Shown here: positions 25,171-38,489 of the stretch, one piece after another
Position numbering within the stretch: the stretch's first letter is position 1
How the letters are laid out: the number at the start of each line of letters is the position of its first letter
Assembly: GCF_048771995.1 (NCBI RefSeq)
Contig: NC_133024.1
Span: 20,985,001 to 21,049,000 of the forward strand
Source of the DNA: Taeniopygia guttata
Lineage: Eukaryota; Chordata; Aves; Passeriformes; Estrildidae
DNA: 64,000 nucleotides
Reading direction: 5' to 3'
Position numbers and translations under genes: made by a program
The notes under the pieces: generated by a model
The model's input: only the letters and a program-made list of their open reading frames with translations
Told to the model about the DNA's origin: nothing
Databases searched by the model: none

Positions 25171-28100
25171 GTAAAAGGAAAGCCTTTAACAAGGACTTTG
25201 AAGTCACTGTAAGTGGTAAGATAAGGATTCAGCCTCAAAAACTACTGCACTATGGAGCTCTATAAAAGGCAACTTGTGATTGTCTATGATGCTACCGGAT
25301 CAAGAATTTCATTTTCAGAGGTTCCCACTGCAATGTTTTCCCCACTGACACTGGAAGCTTAGGCTACCTTAACATTCACCTACTGATCCTATGAGAATTA
25401 TGTGCTTCAATGCTTATGGCACAAGACCTGACCTGCAGTAATGAAGCAATAATGTTGGTTCAAGGGGCAGAAAGCCACTGAACCCTCCACTTACACAGAT
25501 TGCACAGTAACAAGAACACTCAGGTCTTGGCAACAGGTATTGTGCACGTAAAACTATTCCCAGTCATACGAATTTTAATTATTAATATATTCTTAAAGAG
25601 TATTTAATTCATTCTTCAAGAAGAAACGTTATCTTCACAAGAAAAATGAAACAATTAATTGAAAGGAGTTTCGGGAATTGAAACAGAAGCTGCATGCAAA
25701 ATCAAGATAGAAAACAGAAGCCAGATATACAATTTTCTTCTGGGATCAGGAACCCTTCCCTAGAACTTGATCCAAGAATCCATATCACCTACATGTCAGT
25801 GGGGACCTGCAGATTTGCAGGGATACCAGTGAGAAGTTACACAAATAAAAGAATCTTCTTGCAGGAACAGGCTGGAGGCTAGAAGAGCTCCCATGATACT
25901 CATGCATCTAATTAAGAACAGCAGATTGGAAAGGACTCTTGGGTCATTGAGTTCAGTCCCTTGTTTTTGTAGGCAACTATGCCATATAATCTTTTTCATA
26001 TGATGGCTCTGCTTATAATCAATTAGATTTTTTTTTGTTTGGGAGTTGGGATTTTTTTTCTCTTAAGGAAGAGGTTCATAGAGTCTCATTTCTTTTAGCA
26101 TCAGAAACCTTTTTAAAATCCAAAATAATGGTACACAAATAGTTTATATCCATCTGTTCTTGTGTCAGCATTTCCCTTAAATAGTACCTTTTCTAATATG
26201 TTTATAGAATACAATCTTATCCATATTTTTGTTTTGCCTGAACATGCTAGCTAAGCTTTCTTACTTTTCATTATAGGATCCTTCCAATCCTGGACAATTT
26301 GAGCACTTTTTGGTACCTGTTTCTTTTTTAATTAAGATTTCTTAAGTAACAGGTAATCTGGCTATACTGAGTATTCCTGACTTATGAAAACCATCCGCTA
26401 TAATGTTTCCCAACAATGTTTTTGGAAATATCTTGAACTGAAGCAGCATGAAGCCCATTTCTGCCAGACATACTAAATGGAAATTTCAGAAAAAGTCCCA
26501 CTGCCTTCAGTGGGTAAGCCCTGTCTGCTTTTCGTTTTCCACTATCCAAACATCATTTTCCAGTAAAAATATAATTTTCACCAACAATTAAAATTTTGGA
26601 TAATAACAAAAGCTAGCAATATGTATTTGCACACATTTATGAAATGAGAAGCAGTAGTACTTGTACCATCTTTGGAACAAGATCTTTCTGAGATTGAATG
26701 TTAAGTTGGTTGAGTTCGAAAGCAACAACAGTATTTTCAAATTGTTTGAGGAATAAATTATTTGAGCAAAATTTGTAACAATATATATATAGAATATTCA
26801 TCACAAATAAGAATTTTAAAACTCCACTGTAGCTCACATGAAAGAATTCAGCCTTATCTCACTGCTGGATGCTATATTTGGCATGAATTCCAAATTTGCA
26901 ACAGGGTGGAGTGTTTGATCAAAAGATCCAGAAAATTTACATGGGTAGCCAAAGTCAATCTTTTTGGCAAAACACACAGATAATGTTTCTCTCACATGGC
27001 TCTGGTATTTTGGACACCTTGCAGTATCAAAGGAAAAGTGTGTATTCAATGCACTGGAAGCAGTAAGTCATTAAAAGGTGTTTTCTGAAGGAATAAGTAA
27101 GCATAGAAGACATAGTATTTGAGGCTGCAAATAGTCTTTTTTAGTACACTCATAGTACAAATCCTGGAAATTTAAGATTGTGCCTCCATCTGCTACACTG
27201 CCCACTCTTTCAAAAGTGGCAGCTGATACTTCGTATTGACTTGATACATACGGAAGTGATACACATTTCTGATTCTGCTGAAAACTGTGCTCTTTGGACT
27301 AGGTCCTAAACTAAGGCACCTCAAAACACTCATAACACATGAACAAGATCATAAACATGCTTAATATCTTCGTATATTGCATATACTTGTTGAGAACAAT
27401 AGAAGAATAATCCAGCTACAGGATTCATCTAATGATGAATGCTCATTTATGAGCATTTTTCTTTTTCAACCATGTTCCAGTTTTGAAACATGGACTTAAT
27501 TGATTTGTAACATTTTTATAGCCAACTCATGCTTCCAGAGTAATGGCACTAATCATACTGTAAATCAGAACTGGTCCTGTATTTACTAGATGTGCTTGCA
27601 AAAATCTTTGAACATTTTTAAAAGACAGATTCTTAAGTGGGAAGTCTTCCCATGTTTCTTTCTTGGTAACCCTATGTAATCAATAGGTGGGATTAAAAAT
27701 GTCACACTTTCTTCTAAAATCAAGTTATATTTGTTATTGATGCAATTGCTAATGCTTACATTTCTATCAGTCAGAAGGAGTCTCCATTTAACAGGAGTGA
27801 TGATCCAGTTCTCTCTTGGTCCTCAAAAAATGCTGAGGTAAATTAGCTGTCAAGATAAAATAGACGTGTTCAACAAAAACTAGTTCTAATCTTACAACTA
27901 TGTTTTCACTGCAATTATCATTACTGCAAGACATGAACTTATCAGTACTTCCAACATGAAAAAGGAAGGATATGTAGACAAATTATTATTGTCAAATATC
28001 AGGCAATTTTAAAAATAGTATCAATAAACCCATTTTTGTGTAATTACTGAAAGTCATGTGGAATTTCCTATATTATCTGTAACTAAGTCTAGTCCTTCTC

Positions 28101-28760
28101 TAAGGTCTTATACTAAAGTGTGGTTGAACTGGGAGGATTGGGAAAGTGACAGCTTATGTGCCCTGGCTGTTGGTGTGTCTCAGCACAACTTTGATATAAA
28201 GCAAGCCAACTCTAACCCCAGCTTTCAGGAACTGGGCAGTGAAAGAAGGACAAATAGTTTCAGCTTCAGCTTATCCAGGCACTCAAGATGAATGAGTTAT
28301 GCTGTCAGTGAAAATTGCTTAAGCCAAGCAAATTTAATTTTTCATCTGTGTTTGAATGCAGACATGCACAAACATGGCACACAAAAGGCACAGGAAATGT
28401 ATGTTATCTAATGAATTTATCATCAGCAGTAGCAGTGAGATACCCCTAAAAGCAATTTGTGGGTGCTTTAAATACACTCCAGCACTTGATCAGAACAGGA
28501 CTGAAAGATAGAATGATATAAAATCAATCAGTGACACCCTCCTGCCCCTCCTTGAAGTCTGATTTCAGTGGATCAGAGTCAAGACAGTCCATGGCATAGT
28601 TGAAATCTGTCGTAAGATTCAGATCTGTCTGGACTACTGCTGCATTAGTCATGGATCCCTCTGGCCCCCCTTCCTTCCTCCTCTTCTGTGCCCACCCTGT
28701 CAGGCCTTGTGTTACTGTTCCAAAGGTGCTCCTGCTTTAAAAAATGACCTCTGAGGTCTG
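25171..28760. other. AT-rich DNA with one possible CR1-type scrap
   Basis: Bases 25925-25970 (TTGGAAAGGACTCTTGGGTC...GAGTTCAGTCCC) resemble an old reverse-oriented CR1 3' tail, but the similarity is short. No gene was recognised. Confidence 0.35.
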
Positions 28761-29230
28761 TTTGCTTTTCCACAGGCATGGCTCTTACTGCAATCAAATC
28801 CTCCAAATCCATTAGAACAGAACTGAATCTCTTAGAAGCCAAAGAATACTCCTGAATTTCCATTGTTCCCTGAAGCAAGCACCAGAGACCAGCAAAGAAA
28901 CATTTCTCACCTCAAAAGAACTGGCCAGGGAAGAGAGACCTACATACCACAAATTGTCAGAAGACTCAAATCTCTAGTACTTGTACTATGGGAAGGAAGA
29001 GGGGAAAGACGACCAAACTGCTTCCTAGCATGATAGGATGATTAGAGACTAAGAAGAGAGGGCTTGATGCTTAGCTAGGTTAATCATCTCTGATTAAAAC
29101 ACTTGGATGTACAGTCAATGAATTCTAAGTGTGTCTGCCAATTTGCATGTCCAGCTCTGACTAAGGTTACATCAGTTTAGTACAGCTGTCCAGTGGAGAC
29201 TGTGCTGCACGGCAGCAATAAAAAAACAAA
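28761..29230. other. Unique DNA with an acceptor-like site
   Basis: A splice-acceptor-like TGTTTGCTTTTCCACAG ends at about 28775. It is followed by a 25-codon frame starting ATGGCTCTTACTGC. I do not recognise a protein and no partner exon is visible (see findings). Confidence 0.3.
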
Positions 29231-29440
29231 GCCCCCGAGCTTTCCAGTCACTTGCGCCAACTGTGCCAATTCCAACCCAGACAGAAATAGGCTGATTTTG
29301 CATGGGAGGGGTGCATTAATTCTGTATATTAACAGATCATATCTCACACTTCACATGGCTGTAAAATAATGTTATTAATTTATTTATTGCGCTATGTTAT
29401 TTGATTAAAGAAAAAATGCATTTTGATTCTATTTATATAA
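29231..29440. other. Possible conserved non-coding element
   Basis: Non-repetitive stretch rich in homeodomain-like cores (GCATTAATTCTG, GTTATTAATTTATTTATTGC) next to a GC-richer block (CTTGCGCCAACTGTGCCAAT near 29252). The density of such motifs without repeats suggests an enhancer-like conserved element. This is inference only. Confidence 0.25.
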
Positions 29441-31025
29441 TGCTTGTTTGTTGGTACACTGAGTACCTTTAAGCAAAGAACCAAATTATTCTCAGACCAA
29501 AAATAATGAACCAGGACATCTTTTCTGATTAATATGATCACTTGTTGCCAAATGTTTCACATTTGAAGTAATGGCTTAAATCTTGGCCGTGCTTCCTAGG
29601 TAAGTCTTTTCTCATAACCTCTTTAGAAAATATTTTCAATCAGTCCTTTTACTGTATTATAACTTCACATGTAGTTGTGATACCAGATATTTGATATTTG
29701 ACCACAAAATTTAAGGTTTCATTGTGGACTTCTCATTATGTAGGTGCATTTGAATATAGCGGTCTGGTTTGGCATCCCCTGCTATTTTTTCTTAAACCAA
29801 TTGTCTTGCTTGTTTTATTTTAAAGGTACTTTGCTACTTTTATTTTTGTAGGCACAGGGTAAAGCAAAAAGTAACATTGTCAGAAATAATGACGAATGCA
29901 ATTAAATGCTGTCATGAGGAAAAAAAATGAAGAATCTCTGTTTCAGGTTTTCTCTTTCCTTTCATATTTAAACTGAAAATATCTGTTAATTTAACAATTT
30001 GGCTAATGTCAGTGACCAGAAGCAGCTGAGTACTGCATGCAATAAAATAATGAATGTAAAGCTGACTTCCATGCAAAATAACCAGCAAAACTCATACTCC
30101 ACTTTAACTCTTAAAACAGGACTTACATGAAATTCAAAGGGTACATCAGTTTATGGAAATAGTTCAAGAACTGTCTACTTCCTTCAAAAATCCAGGGGAC
30201 AAAAAATCAAAATCCTATTTAATTCTTTTCTCATTTATAATTTTACCACCATGTTACTTTGACTTCAGAGAGACAGAGGAACAGCCAAGCTGGAGTCTGC
30301 AACTGTAGAGAGCACCATCACAGTAATGGAAACATAGTGCAAAACAGAAGTACTAACCTGAGAGATCATTGTATCAGGGAGCTCTCATATAGACTTAAGA
30401 ACTCCTGGTCAAGGCTCTACAGATCCCTTTTGCAGTTGCTGACAATTAAAAAAAATACAGCATAACAATCTAAAACAATGCATGTCTTCATTTTTAGCAA
30501 ATCAAAAGGATAATGTGCTTAATTTGTTTTTGTTTCATTTATTTTTGTTTATTTTCAAAACAATGGTTTCGAAAACATACTTCCAAATATTTAGTATGTT
30601 TCTTTTTCTATCTGAAAAAACTTTGTTTCAAAGACAAAACTTTAGAAATAAGAGACCACTTATTTTGAACAGAAAAACCTCACCTACAGTAGTATATATT
30701 TATGAAATGCTTTCTTTCACAGTTTTATGAGCAAAGTTCTGACCAAGACATTTTTTAAGCTCTGTTTCATTTTCACTTACTCCTTTCTGTAAATGCACAG
30801 TATCAAATTGTTAATATTTAGGTCCAAAAACCATTCAAGAGTGCCAAGATGAAAGGATTCCACTCTATAACTTGACAAGTCACTTGCCTCTCCCAAATTT
30901 GTATTTAATGCAGCAAGTATTTGCTCTCTTGCATTACACACAGAGTTTGAATAGGCACTTTGGATCTGTAGAGTCAGACTGAGAAGTGGAAACCTGTCAG
31001 AGAACTTAGACAGAACTATAGGAGA
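29441..31025. other. Unique AT-rich DNA
   Basis: No feature was recognised. Confidence 0.4.
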
Positions 31026-31105
31026 GAATCATAGAAACATTTACATTGGAAAAGACCCTTAGGATCATTGAGTCTGACTATTAAGCAGTACTGCAATACC
31101 TTTGG
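31026..31105 (-). mobile_element. Short CR1 3' tail, reverse
   Basis: AGAATCATAGAAACATTTAC is followed by TTGGAAAAGACCCTTAGGAT and CATTGAGTCTGACTATTAAG. This is the reverse complement of an avian CR1 3' end (gaatcatag...ttggaaaagacc...gatcat...gagtc). Only about 80 bases remain, so reverse transcription stopped very early. Confidence 0.75.
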
Positions 31106-34100
31106 CAGATTTCAAAATGTCTGGTCCAAGAGAAAGCATACAATGAAGGAGAAATTTTGAAAGACAGCAAGAGTTTGTCATTCATGCATATAAAGAAACT
31201 GCTTCATTCACACCATGCCTGCTGAATTTCTAATACTGGAATTAAACAGCTAATGGCATAACTCTATCTGTAGCTGTAACCTCACAACAAAAATGAAATG
31301 TAGTTATACTCATTGTTACCACATGCCTTTACTTACTTGGACGAGACTAACACAAAAAGATTTATTAGTTTCAATTAGCTGCTGCTTCTCTCCATGACTA
31401 CCAGTATTTAGCTGACTGTACCCCACAGCTCCATCTTCAGCTTCATTCATCCAACAGACACTGGAGTGAAAAATACTGCTTGCTTTTGCTCTAACTGGCA
31501 CAACCCCTACCTTAAACTAGATATTTAAAAATGCTTTGTCTTTCTCTGTCAATGAAGAGATAATCTATTACAGTGCAGGCTCTGTAAATGTTACTCAGCA
31601 AAACCAAGGTGATAGATAGCTTTATTTAGGTAGGATTTTTTAAATAATTGACTGCTTTTGGAGCACCAACACCACTGACTTTCACTGGGATTTAGACAAA
31701 AATGAATCCTGGGGGAACTCCATTTAAACTGTTTGTTTTTTTTTTTTTCTGCTATGCTACAGAGTAATTTTGAATCTTTTGGGGGGATGGGGGAGAAATG
31801 TGAAGAAAATATGAGGAAAGTCAAGAAAAATAAACTAACAAACAAACAAGAACAAAAGTCCCAGGAGATATTTAAAGAAAGCAAGCTACTTTGGGAATAG
31901 CTGTTCTGAACAATTACTTATTTTAAAGTTTTTTAATACCAAAGTTATCATTTAAATGTCTCCTTCCCGTTCTAAGAGAACAAAAACCTGCATCACAACA
32001 CCCACCAAAATAAATCTGCCAGAGATGGCAGGGATTGCATGAGCTGCAGACATTTTCCCTTCCTGGCAAGGTGGCTGCACAATTCCAAGAGCATGTGCAG
32101 ACAGCATTTTTTTCTAGTGTCTGCCTCCTTGCTGTAAGAAAACCCCCAATGCCCTACCCATGCAGATTCTCCTTGATAGTACCCCAGTGATGCCTTGCAA
32201 CTGCTGAAAAATGACCAGGGAAGATGCTCAGATCTGTGAATATGTCATCATGCCTCCTTCAGTTTGTTATCTATATTCAGGAAAGGGACAGGCCTTGATC
32301 TACTTTATGAATCAATTTAAAAATAATCAAAACCACCATAATACAAAAAAACCTCATCCAAAAAAAAAATCAAACAAAAAAATCAAACAAAATAAAACAA
32401 CCAAAAAACTTACAAATTAATCCTACTACCATCACTTGTCTATGTTATGTGAGGTTTTGAGGCATTTTGCAAGTTACTGTTATATTATCATTTGGATGGC
32501 CTAGGCAGAGAAAAAACAACCATACCACTGGCTTAATTCCTTTGCTAAAAAGGAAAATATATTTATGCCCAAATTAGTACATTGCTGAATCCAAAGATAA
32601 CATCTGTAGAAAATTTAAATGGAAAGTAGCATGTGTCTATCAGAAAAAATGTAATTTGTAATACGTCTGTTATCAGGAGCTCAGGCAAACACCTACATTA
32701 TACTTTTTAAGAGAATACTATTTAAACATGGAATACATCACTCTAAGCCACAATGTATGCGCACTCTTTCTTAGATAATGGAATGTCCTTTGCAATCAGC
32801 AGGTTTAAGTCCTCTCTACACCATTCACACTTTTATTGATCGAGTCTACTCATGGCTTACAGATGTGAGAAAACTTTTCCAAGTGTGAGTGCCACAGTAC
32901 TCATTTCCATGGTTTACACTTTACACATGCAGCAGTCTGATACTGTGCTGATGCTGCTGAACATTTACTTTTGCAGCTCCTCAGAACAGCCTGCTCTGAG
33001 AGACAGCAGAATTTGTCCATCTCTCCCTCCACGTAGGAAAGGGATACAGATGCCATTCCTACAAAGCTACAGGTCATATGAAATCTAACCCTAGAAGGCA
33101 AAGATAATTCAAGCAAAGAAATCTTGTGTCCACTTGGATGCCCAAAAAACAAAGTTTCTATGTGTGATTCAGCAACTGATCGAAAGAATTGTTTTGTTGC
33201 TGTTTTGAAGGTTAACATTGCTGATATACAGAGACTACATGTAGCCCAGTGACATGCAACTTCATCCAATATTTTGTGAAGAGAAATCTAAATGCTGGCT
33301 CTCTCTTCTTATTTCAATCAGTAGCTAACAATAAGTTCCTTTTTTTCTGTCAAACGAGATCCTTCCCTTTGTCCTTCCCCAGCTGCAGGAAAATAGTGGC
33401 TGGGACGTGGGTGTTTTATTTCATTCTGTAACAGGTCTAAAAGAGTGCAATTGTTGTGCTCTTAGATATTCAGATTAATAAATCTGTCAAGATTTTTAAA
33501 TTCCATGGGGATGCTTTTTTCATATTACTATTTTTTGTACAAAGCAAAGAACAAAGAAGACTTCATCTAGCTTAAGGAATGTATGAATTATTGTAAAACA
33601 AAAAAAACCCAAACATAAATCTCACCTTTGCCACTGGCACATGTCTGTACTGAGGATGCAGCTATTGTGGAAGCTGATGAAATCAGCAACAGCTGCAGCC
33701 TCTGCTCACTGAGGGTTTAGAATGTGACACTTATGACAGACAGCCAGTGAATGAAAGGGTTACACCACCCTATGGCATTTGCTGGACCAGCTGCTGTTTC
33801 CATGAAAGTAAACAGTGGTGAGGCCAGCAAGCTTTGAACTGTGCCACTTCCTTCCACCAGAGACCTGGGGAAGGGGTTCTGCTAATGGTGACAGGAGGGA
33901 GCACTGCTAGAATATGGCTGGGAACAAGTCTGACATACCACTGAGGTCTTTCCATGTGATGTTTCCTTCATGTTGTATGTACACTTCTAGATAGAAGAAA
34001 AATCTATAGCAGCCATACAAAAATCAGAATCTGGTTTAAACACATAATTATTAGCCCTAAGTGCTAAATCAACATCATTAAATACAATTCCATTTTTATC

Positions 34101-36405
34101 ATGCAACAGATACCCTTTCAGTCGCTTTTTCAAGAAACATTTTTTTGCCTTAAGTTCTTGTGTTTGGTCTGTAGCCAGAGGAAATTATTTTGGGAAAAGT
34201 GTAAGGCCACTTGGACAAGAGATCCCTGGGAAAGTGGACTTAAAAAAAAAAAAGAGGTGTTGTCACTTGTCACTTCAGAAAAAAGATTGCTTTCCTTCAC
34301 TATTTTCTTGCCCACAAGCATATCTTCAAAACCTGGGTTAGAAGATAAACTCTATAGATTACCTTTTTTATTATGTAAGAATGTCCAGGATTTTCTCTCA
34401 TAAGGAAAAGAACAACTTTTGGAGATTATCACCAAACAACCCAGACTACGACTTTTCCATCATGGAGCATTTAGCACCTATCTAACATGTCACTACTGTA
34501 TATATAATTTGGAATTAGCATTGCATTTCACTCACAGAGGGTTTATTATGCATGGCAACAGTCTATTAAGATAACAGAAGCTTCCCAGACAAAGATCTCT
34601 TCCATATCCACCACTATATTACAATTCTATCACACCAAAGAAATTCAACAGTTTCTTCACAGAAAGAGAGCAAAAGGAATCACATGTCTGAAAAGTATTT
34701 TCATTTCCTCAGACTAACCACACATGCCTTCTATCACCTGTCTGCCCCTAGCACACGTAGCACAGAGTTTCAGCTACAGTCAATACAGTGTAATTCAAAT
34801 TTACTTTGACTGTACTAGATATCAGTTTTCAAGAACCATCTAAATATTTAAGTGCCACTCAATCCTCTCCAGGTTTTTATAAACACTGTGCCTAGAATAT
34901 CTTCCTTTATGGGCTATTCTAAACCAACAAGGAAAAGAATGCAGAATATTTCTATTTCTTACCCAGAAGACACAGAGTGCCTAGTAAGTCCTTCTGCAAA
35001 AAGGGTCAGCTTGATGCCTTCACTTGGTGGCATCTGTGGTATTTAGACACAAGGAAGAAGTGGTCTGTACCTCTTAACCACCTTACAATAATTTGTTTTG
35101 TTGGGGCTAAAAAATTGCAGTTCAGTGTAGATAAGGGCGTCAGGCTCTCAGAGGTTTAAATAGACAAGGAATCTCTGACATGGAAAGGATTTCAGTGCAA
35201 GCAAGGAAGGATGAAGGTCCAAGACAGATCCAGGCATATGAGCATCTTACTCTTTCTACTGTTTTTCTAGCACATGTGAAAAGGGTAAGTCCCCTGAAGT
35301 GGTTCCTAGTGACAGACCTACCTCCTCCCACAGTGAAGGGTCTCACAGATGCCCAAGTGGAAAAACCAATACAACTGGGAAAGGCTCCCCTGTTATCCCC
35401 CAGCAACTGGTACACATGGCTCTGTCCATAGCAAGGTTCACTGAGAAGCCAGGGTACACTTAGAGAAGTGTAAAACACTATTTTCTAACTGTGCCACAAT
35501 ATTACATAATCCCCCTTACTAACAATCTGATATTGCCCTTAAATATAATTTTCCTACATGTTCAGTTCTGTGTTTCAGACTCAGCAGTGAACATCCATAT
35601 CTAAGTGTACCTGCACTGCAGCTGTGATAGAAGATCTGCAAATAACCCCAATGCACATAAGTTCAGGTATTTTTCTCTCCTAAAGACTCACTGGTTTAAC
35701 TATACATTCAGTGACATTTTCACTATTGTAATGATTCCATAAGCACATTTTTAGGATTCTTGCCAGGGCTTTTCCTACACTAAGTGCTTGCATGAGTATA
35801 TTTTTGTGTATGCTAATTTTTATAATAAACTTTTTAGGGTACTATTCTTTCTGACTGCCTGATGCTCAGGAATGGCTGTCCTACACTGACTGTTTTTTTT
35901 TCTATGAGGCTTTTCAGTAACACAAAAAATTATATACAGATGAATTGACTCAGTGTTTTGTTTTGTCAGCTTCCCCCCTACCTTAATCAAGCCTTTATAC
36001 ACATCACTGTGCACAAATATAAACTCCATGTGTATGTCAGAGTACATGCCACAGGCTACTTCACAAGCCTGCAATTATGGATGTGATCAGGTATCCTGCA
36101 CTTTGGCACACAGACCAGGATATTTCACCCAAAGAGCAGTGGATATTGGGTGAGGCCCACAGATTATTATCTGGAAAAAATGTCAGCCAAGAAGGGTTAT
36201 AGTAGTGGCCCATAAAATCATGACTGTTACAGGGAAATTATGATAGCTCTTCATTGACTCTTCCACACAAGAATTATAGGGCAAAGTTGTTGCTCAAATT
36301 CAAATTCTTTGGGTGGCTTTGGCAGCAAGAATAAAAGTTAAAAGCATTTGGGAAAACCATAATCTGTTTCAAAAATACATGCACAATGTACTAGAAGCTC
36401 TCTGG
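31106..36405. other. Unique AT-rich region
   Basis: An A-rich low-complexity stretch lies at 32335-32416, and a T/G stretch near 31736-31800. The 122-codon reverse frame (32901-33269) is the longest here and is unrecognised. No paired splice sites support it. Confidence 0.4.
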
Positions 36406-36507
36406 AGAAAACTGATAAGATTCTGCTCAGTCACTACATAGAAATGGTTTCTTACAGTTTTTCTTTCATTTAAGGGAGTGAGACTCCAAGAAATAGGTAA
36501 TATTACA
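36406..36507 (+). repeat. 102-bp duplicated segment, copy 1
   Basis: Identical to 36867-36968 except for one T-to-C change (CAGTTTTTC here, CAGCTTTTC there). The constant offset is 461 bases with no indel. It begins AGAAAACTGATAAG and ends GGTAATATTACA. It is not a recognised interspersed repeat. Confidence 0.95.
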
Positions 36508-36866
36508 CAATTAGACTCAAGTGCTCAGCAGGTGCAAACTGAATTTGACTTGTGAGGAGGAGCTTAAAAATGGCTTAATCAGGTAGGAAGACTGTGCACA
36601 TCATGAAAAAATATATGAGGAAGCTGGGAGTACAAGCTGCAAGAAGTCAGCTGTATTGAAGTAGTTGTATTTGAGATCAGTTACAAACAAGAATGGCAAA
36701 ATGCATCTCATTGTCTAATTTGCGTCTTGCAAGTAGTTGGACAAAAATAATCAAATACAGATAAGCAAGCATTGAGTCCACAAAACTAAAAAAAAAACAA
36801 AAAACCAAAAAAACCAACAGCCAGCCAGCAAGCCCCTCCCCAAGGCCAGATATTCTGCTCATTGAC
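36508..36866. other. 359-bp spacer between the duplicated segments
   Basis: Single-copy sequence containing an A-rich tract (about 36788-36818). The right junction follows a CCAGCCAGCAAGCCCC block. No transposon ends were seen. Confidence 0.6.
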
Positions 36867-36968
36867 AGAAAACTGATAAGATTCTGCTCAGTCACTACAT
36901 AGAAATGGTTTCTTACAGCTTTTCTTTCATTTAAGGGAGTGAGACTCCAAGAAATAGGTAATATTACA
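36867..36968 (+). repeat. 102-bp duplicated segment, copy 2
   Basis: The second copy of 36406-36507, same orientation, one mismatch. After it the sequences diverge at once (ATAATCAG here, CAATTAGA after copy 1). Confidence 0.95.
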
Positions 36969-38483
36969 ATAATCAGTTCGGTATTGGAGCCTTCCACAGC
37001 AGTCAAAGCCCTTTATACATCTGAATATGTACAATAAGATCTGGCCCATGTCTCCATAGTTCTTTATAGAAACATTTTCCCCCCTCTTTTCCCTAATTTC
37101 ACCACTATTTCATACATTTTAAGAAGTTATTTCAGATTTTACTCCACAGAGTGAAATAGCAAATGCAACATTTCATTTGTATTCTCAGGTAGCACAAAGC
37201 ATATTTTGTGATGAGTGCAAGAGAGAAAATGAGAGCAACAAAACGGTGGGGAAACGGTGGGGAAGCTTCCTCCCTTAACTTCAGGGAGGAAGATAAATAA
37301 GAAAGAAAAAAACCCTTCCAAACAAACAGATGGACAGACCACTGGTATTACCAGCCTTTTGCCTAATTTACATTCAGTTCTCTCATAACTACAGATTTGA
37401 GACTTTACATTGCTTCAATTTCTATATGATGGTTTATCCCTCATTTTCCTCTTCGGATTTTGTATGAAGACTTCCTTCTCTGAGAGGAATCCTTAAGGGA
37501 ATAGCTGCCCTTCTTTTAAACTATCCAGAACTGTGATCTGCAGTTACAGTCTCCATCACATGGGCAATAAGAACCTAGATTTATACTTTGCTCATTGGTG
37601 GTCCTAAAAAACCTACAGGATGCAATGTTCTCTCTTTGGTCTCCTTTCTTCTCTTGGCAGAGGCACCTTCTGGGTGCTGTGGAACAGGCTTGCTCTCCCA
37701 GACCCCGAGATGTGACCCCCCTCTGTATGGCCTGCATGTTTTTCTCAGGCCATAGTGATCCTTCTGAGCCCTTGCAGCAAAGAACAACACCCCTGCAACT
37801 CCCCTGCAACACATGCGCAGCCCAAATCTCTCTTTTCGATGACTCTTTATTGCTTCTTTAACTGTATTTACACTAATTTTCATGTACTACCCATTTTCCT
37901 GTGAGTACATATCACCTCTCCCTTATAAAATGTTAAACCATCAGTTTTAAGTGAATAAAAAAATTGAATTTCAGATACAACTGAAAGTTCAAATATATAT
38001 ACAATTAACATAAGTTTGAACAATGGATGAGATAGATTCTCCAAAGAAATGTCTAAATTTATGACATAAATAAAGATGCAACAAGTTTCAGTTTTTAAAA
38101 AAATGTTTCCCTTGCCAATGTTTAACTGGCAACAGTCAAACTACTAGACAGTTCACTTAAACAAAAAAATGTCTACATTATATTGTTCTGCTAAGAGATG
38201 TCCACAAGCAGTAACACACATGCACACAGTAACTCTGAACTGCAGCATCTTATAATTTAATTTATTCTACAAAGTAAGAGAGTATTGGATCATGATTCCA
38301 AACCAAATATAGGGTTCTGTAAAAAAATTTTATAATTGTTTGTTATCTTCTGATACTGGCCCTGATTCCCCATTTTACACCTGTATGCCTCACAATTAGG
38401 ATATAATGTGAAAAGCCTGGTTTTGCAGTACCCCACTCACCTACTGGAAGTCTGCACATTAGCTAAGACCCAGGACTTGCATA
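36969..38483. other. Unique DNA, GC-richer block at 37600-37830
   Basis: The block near 37600-37830 is GC-richer than its surroundings. On the reverse strand it carries two overlapping frames of about 100 codons, one ending in a cysteine-rich tail. I recognise neither. CCCCTGCAACT is repeated at 37789 and 37800. It could be an old retroelement scrap or a transcribed exon, but nothing decides. Confidence 0.35.
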
Positions 38484-38489
38484 CCAAGC

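Noticed and set aside
32901..33269. 122-codon reverse frame
   Set aside because: No recognised family, no start or splice context, and an overlapping forward frame of similar quality.
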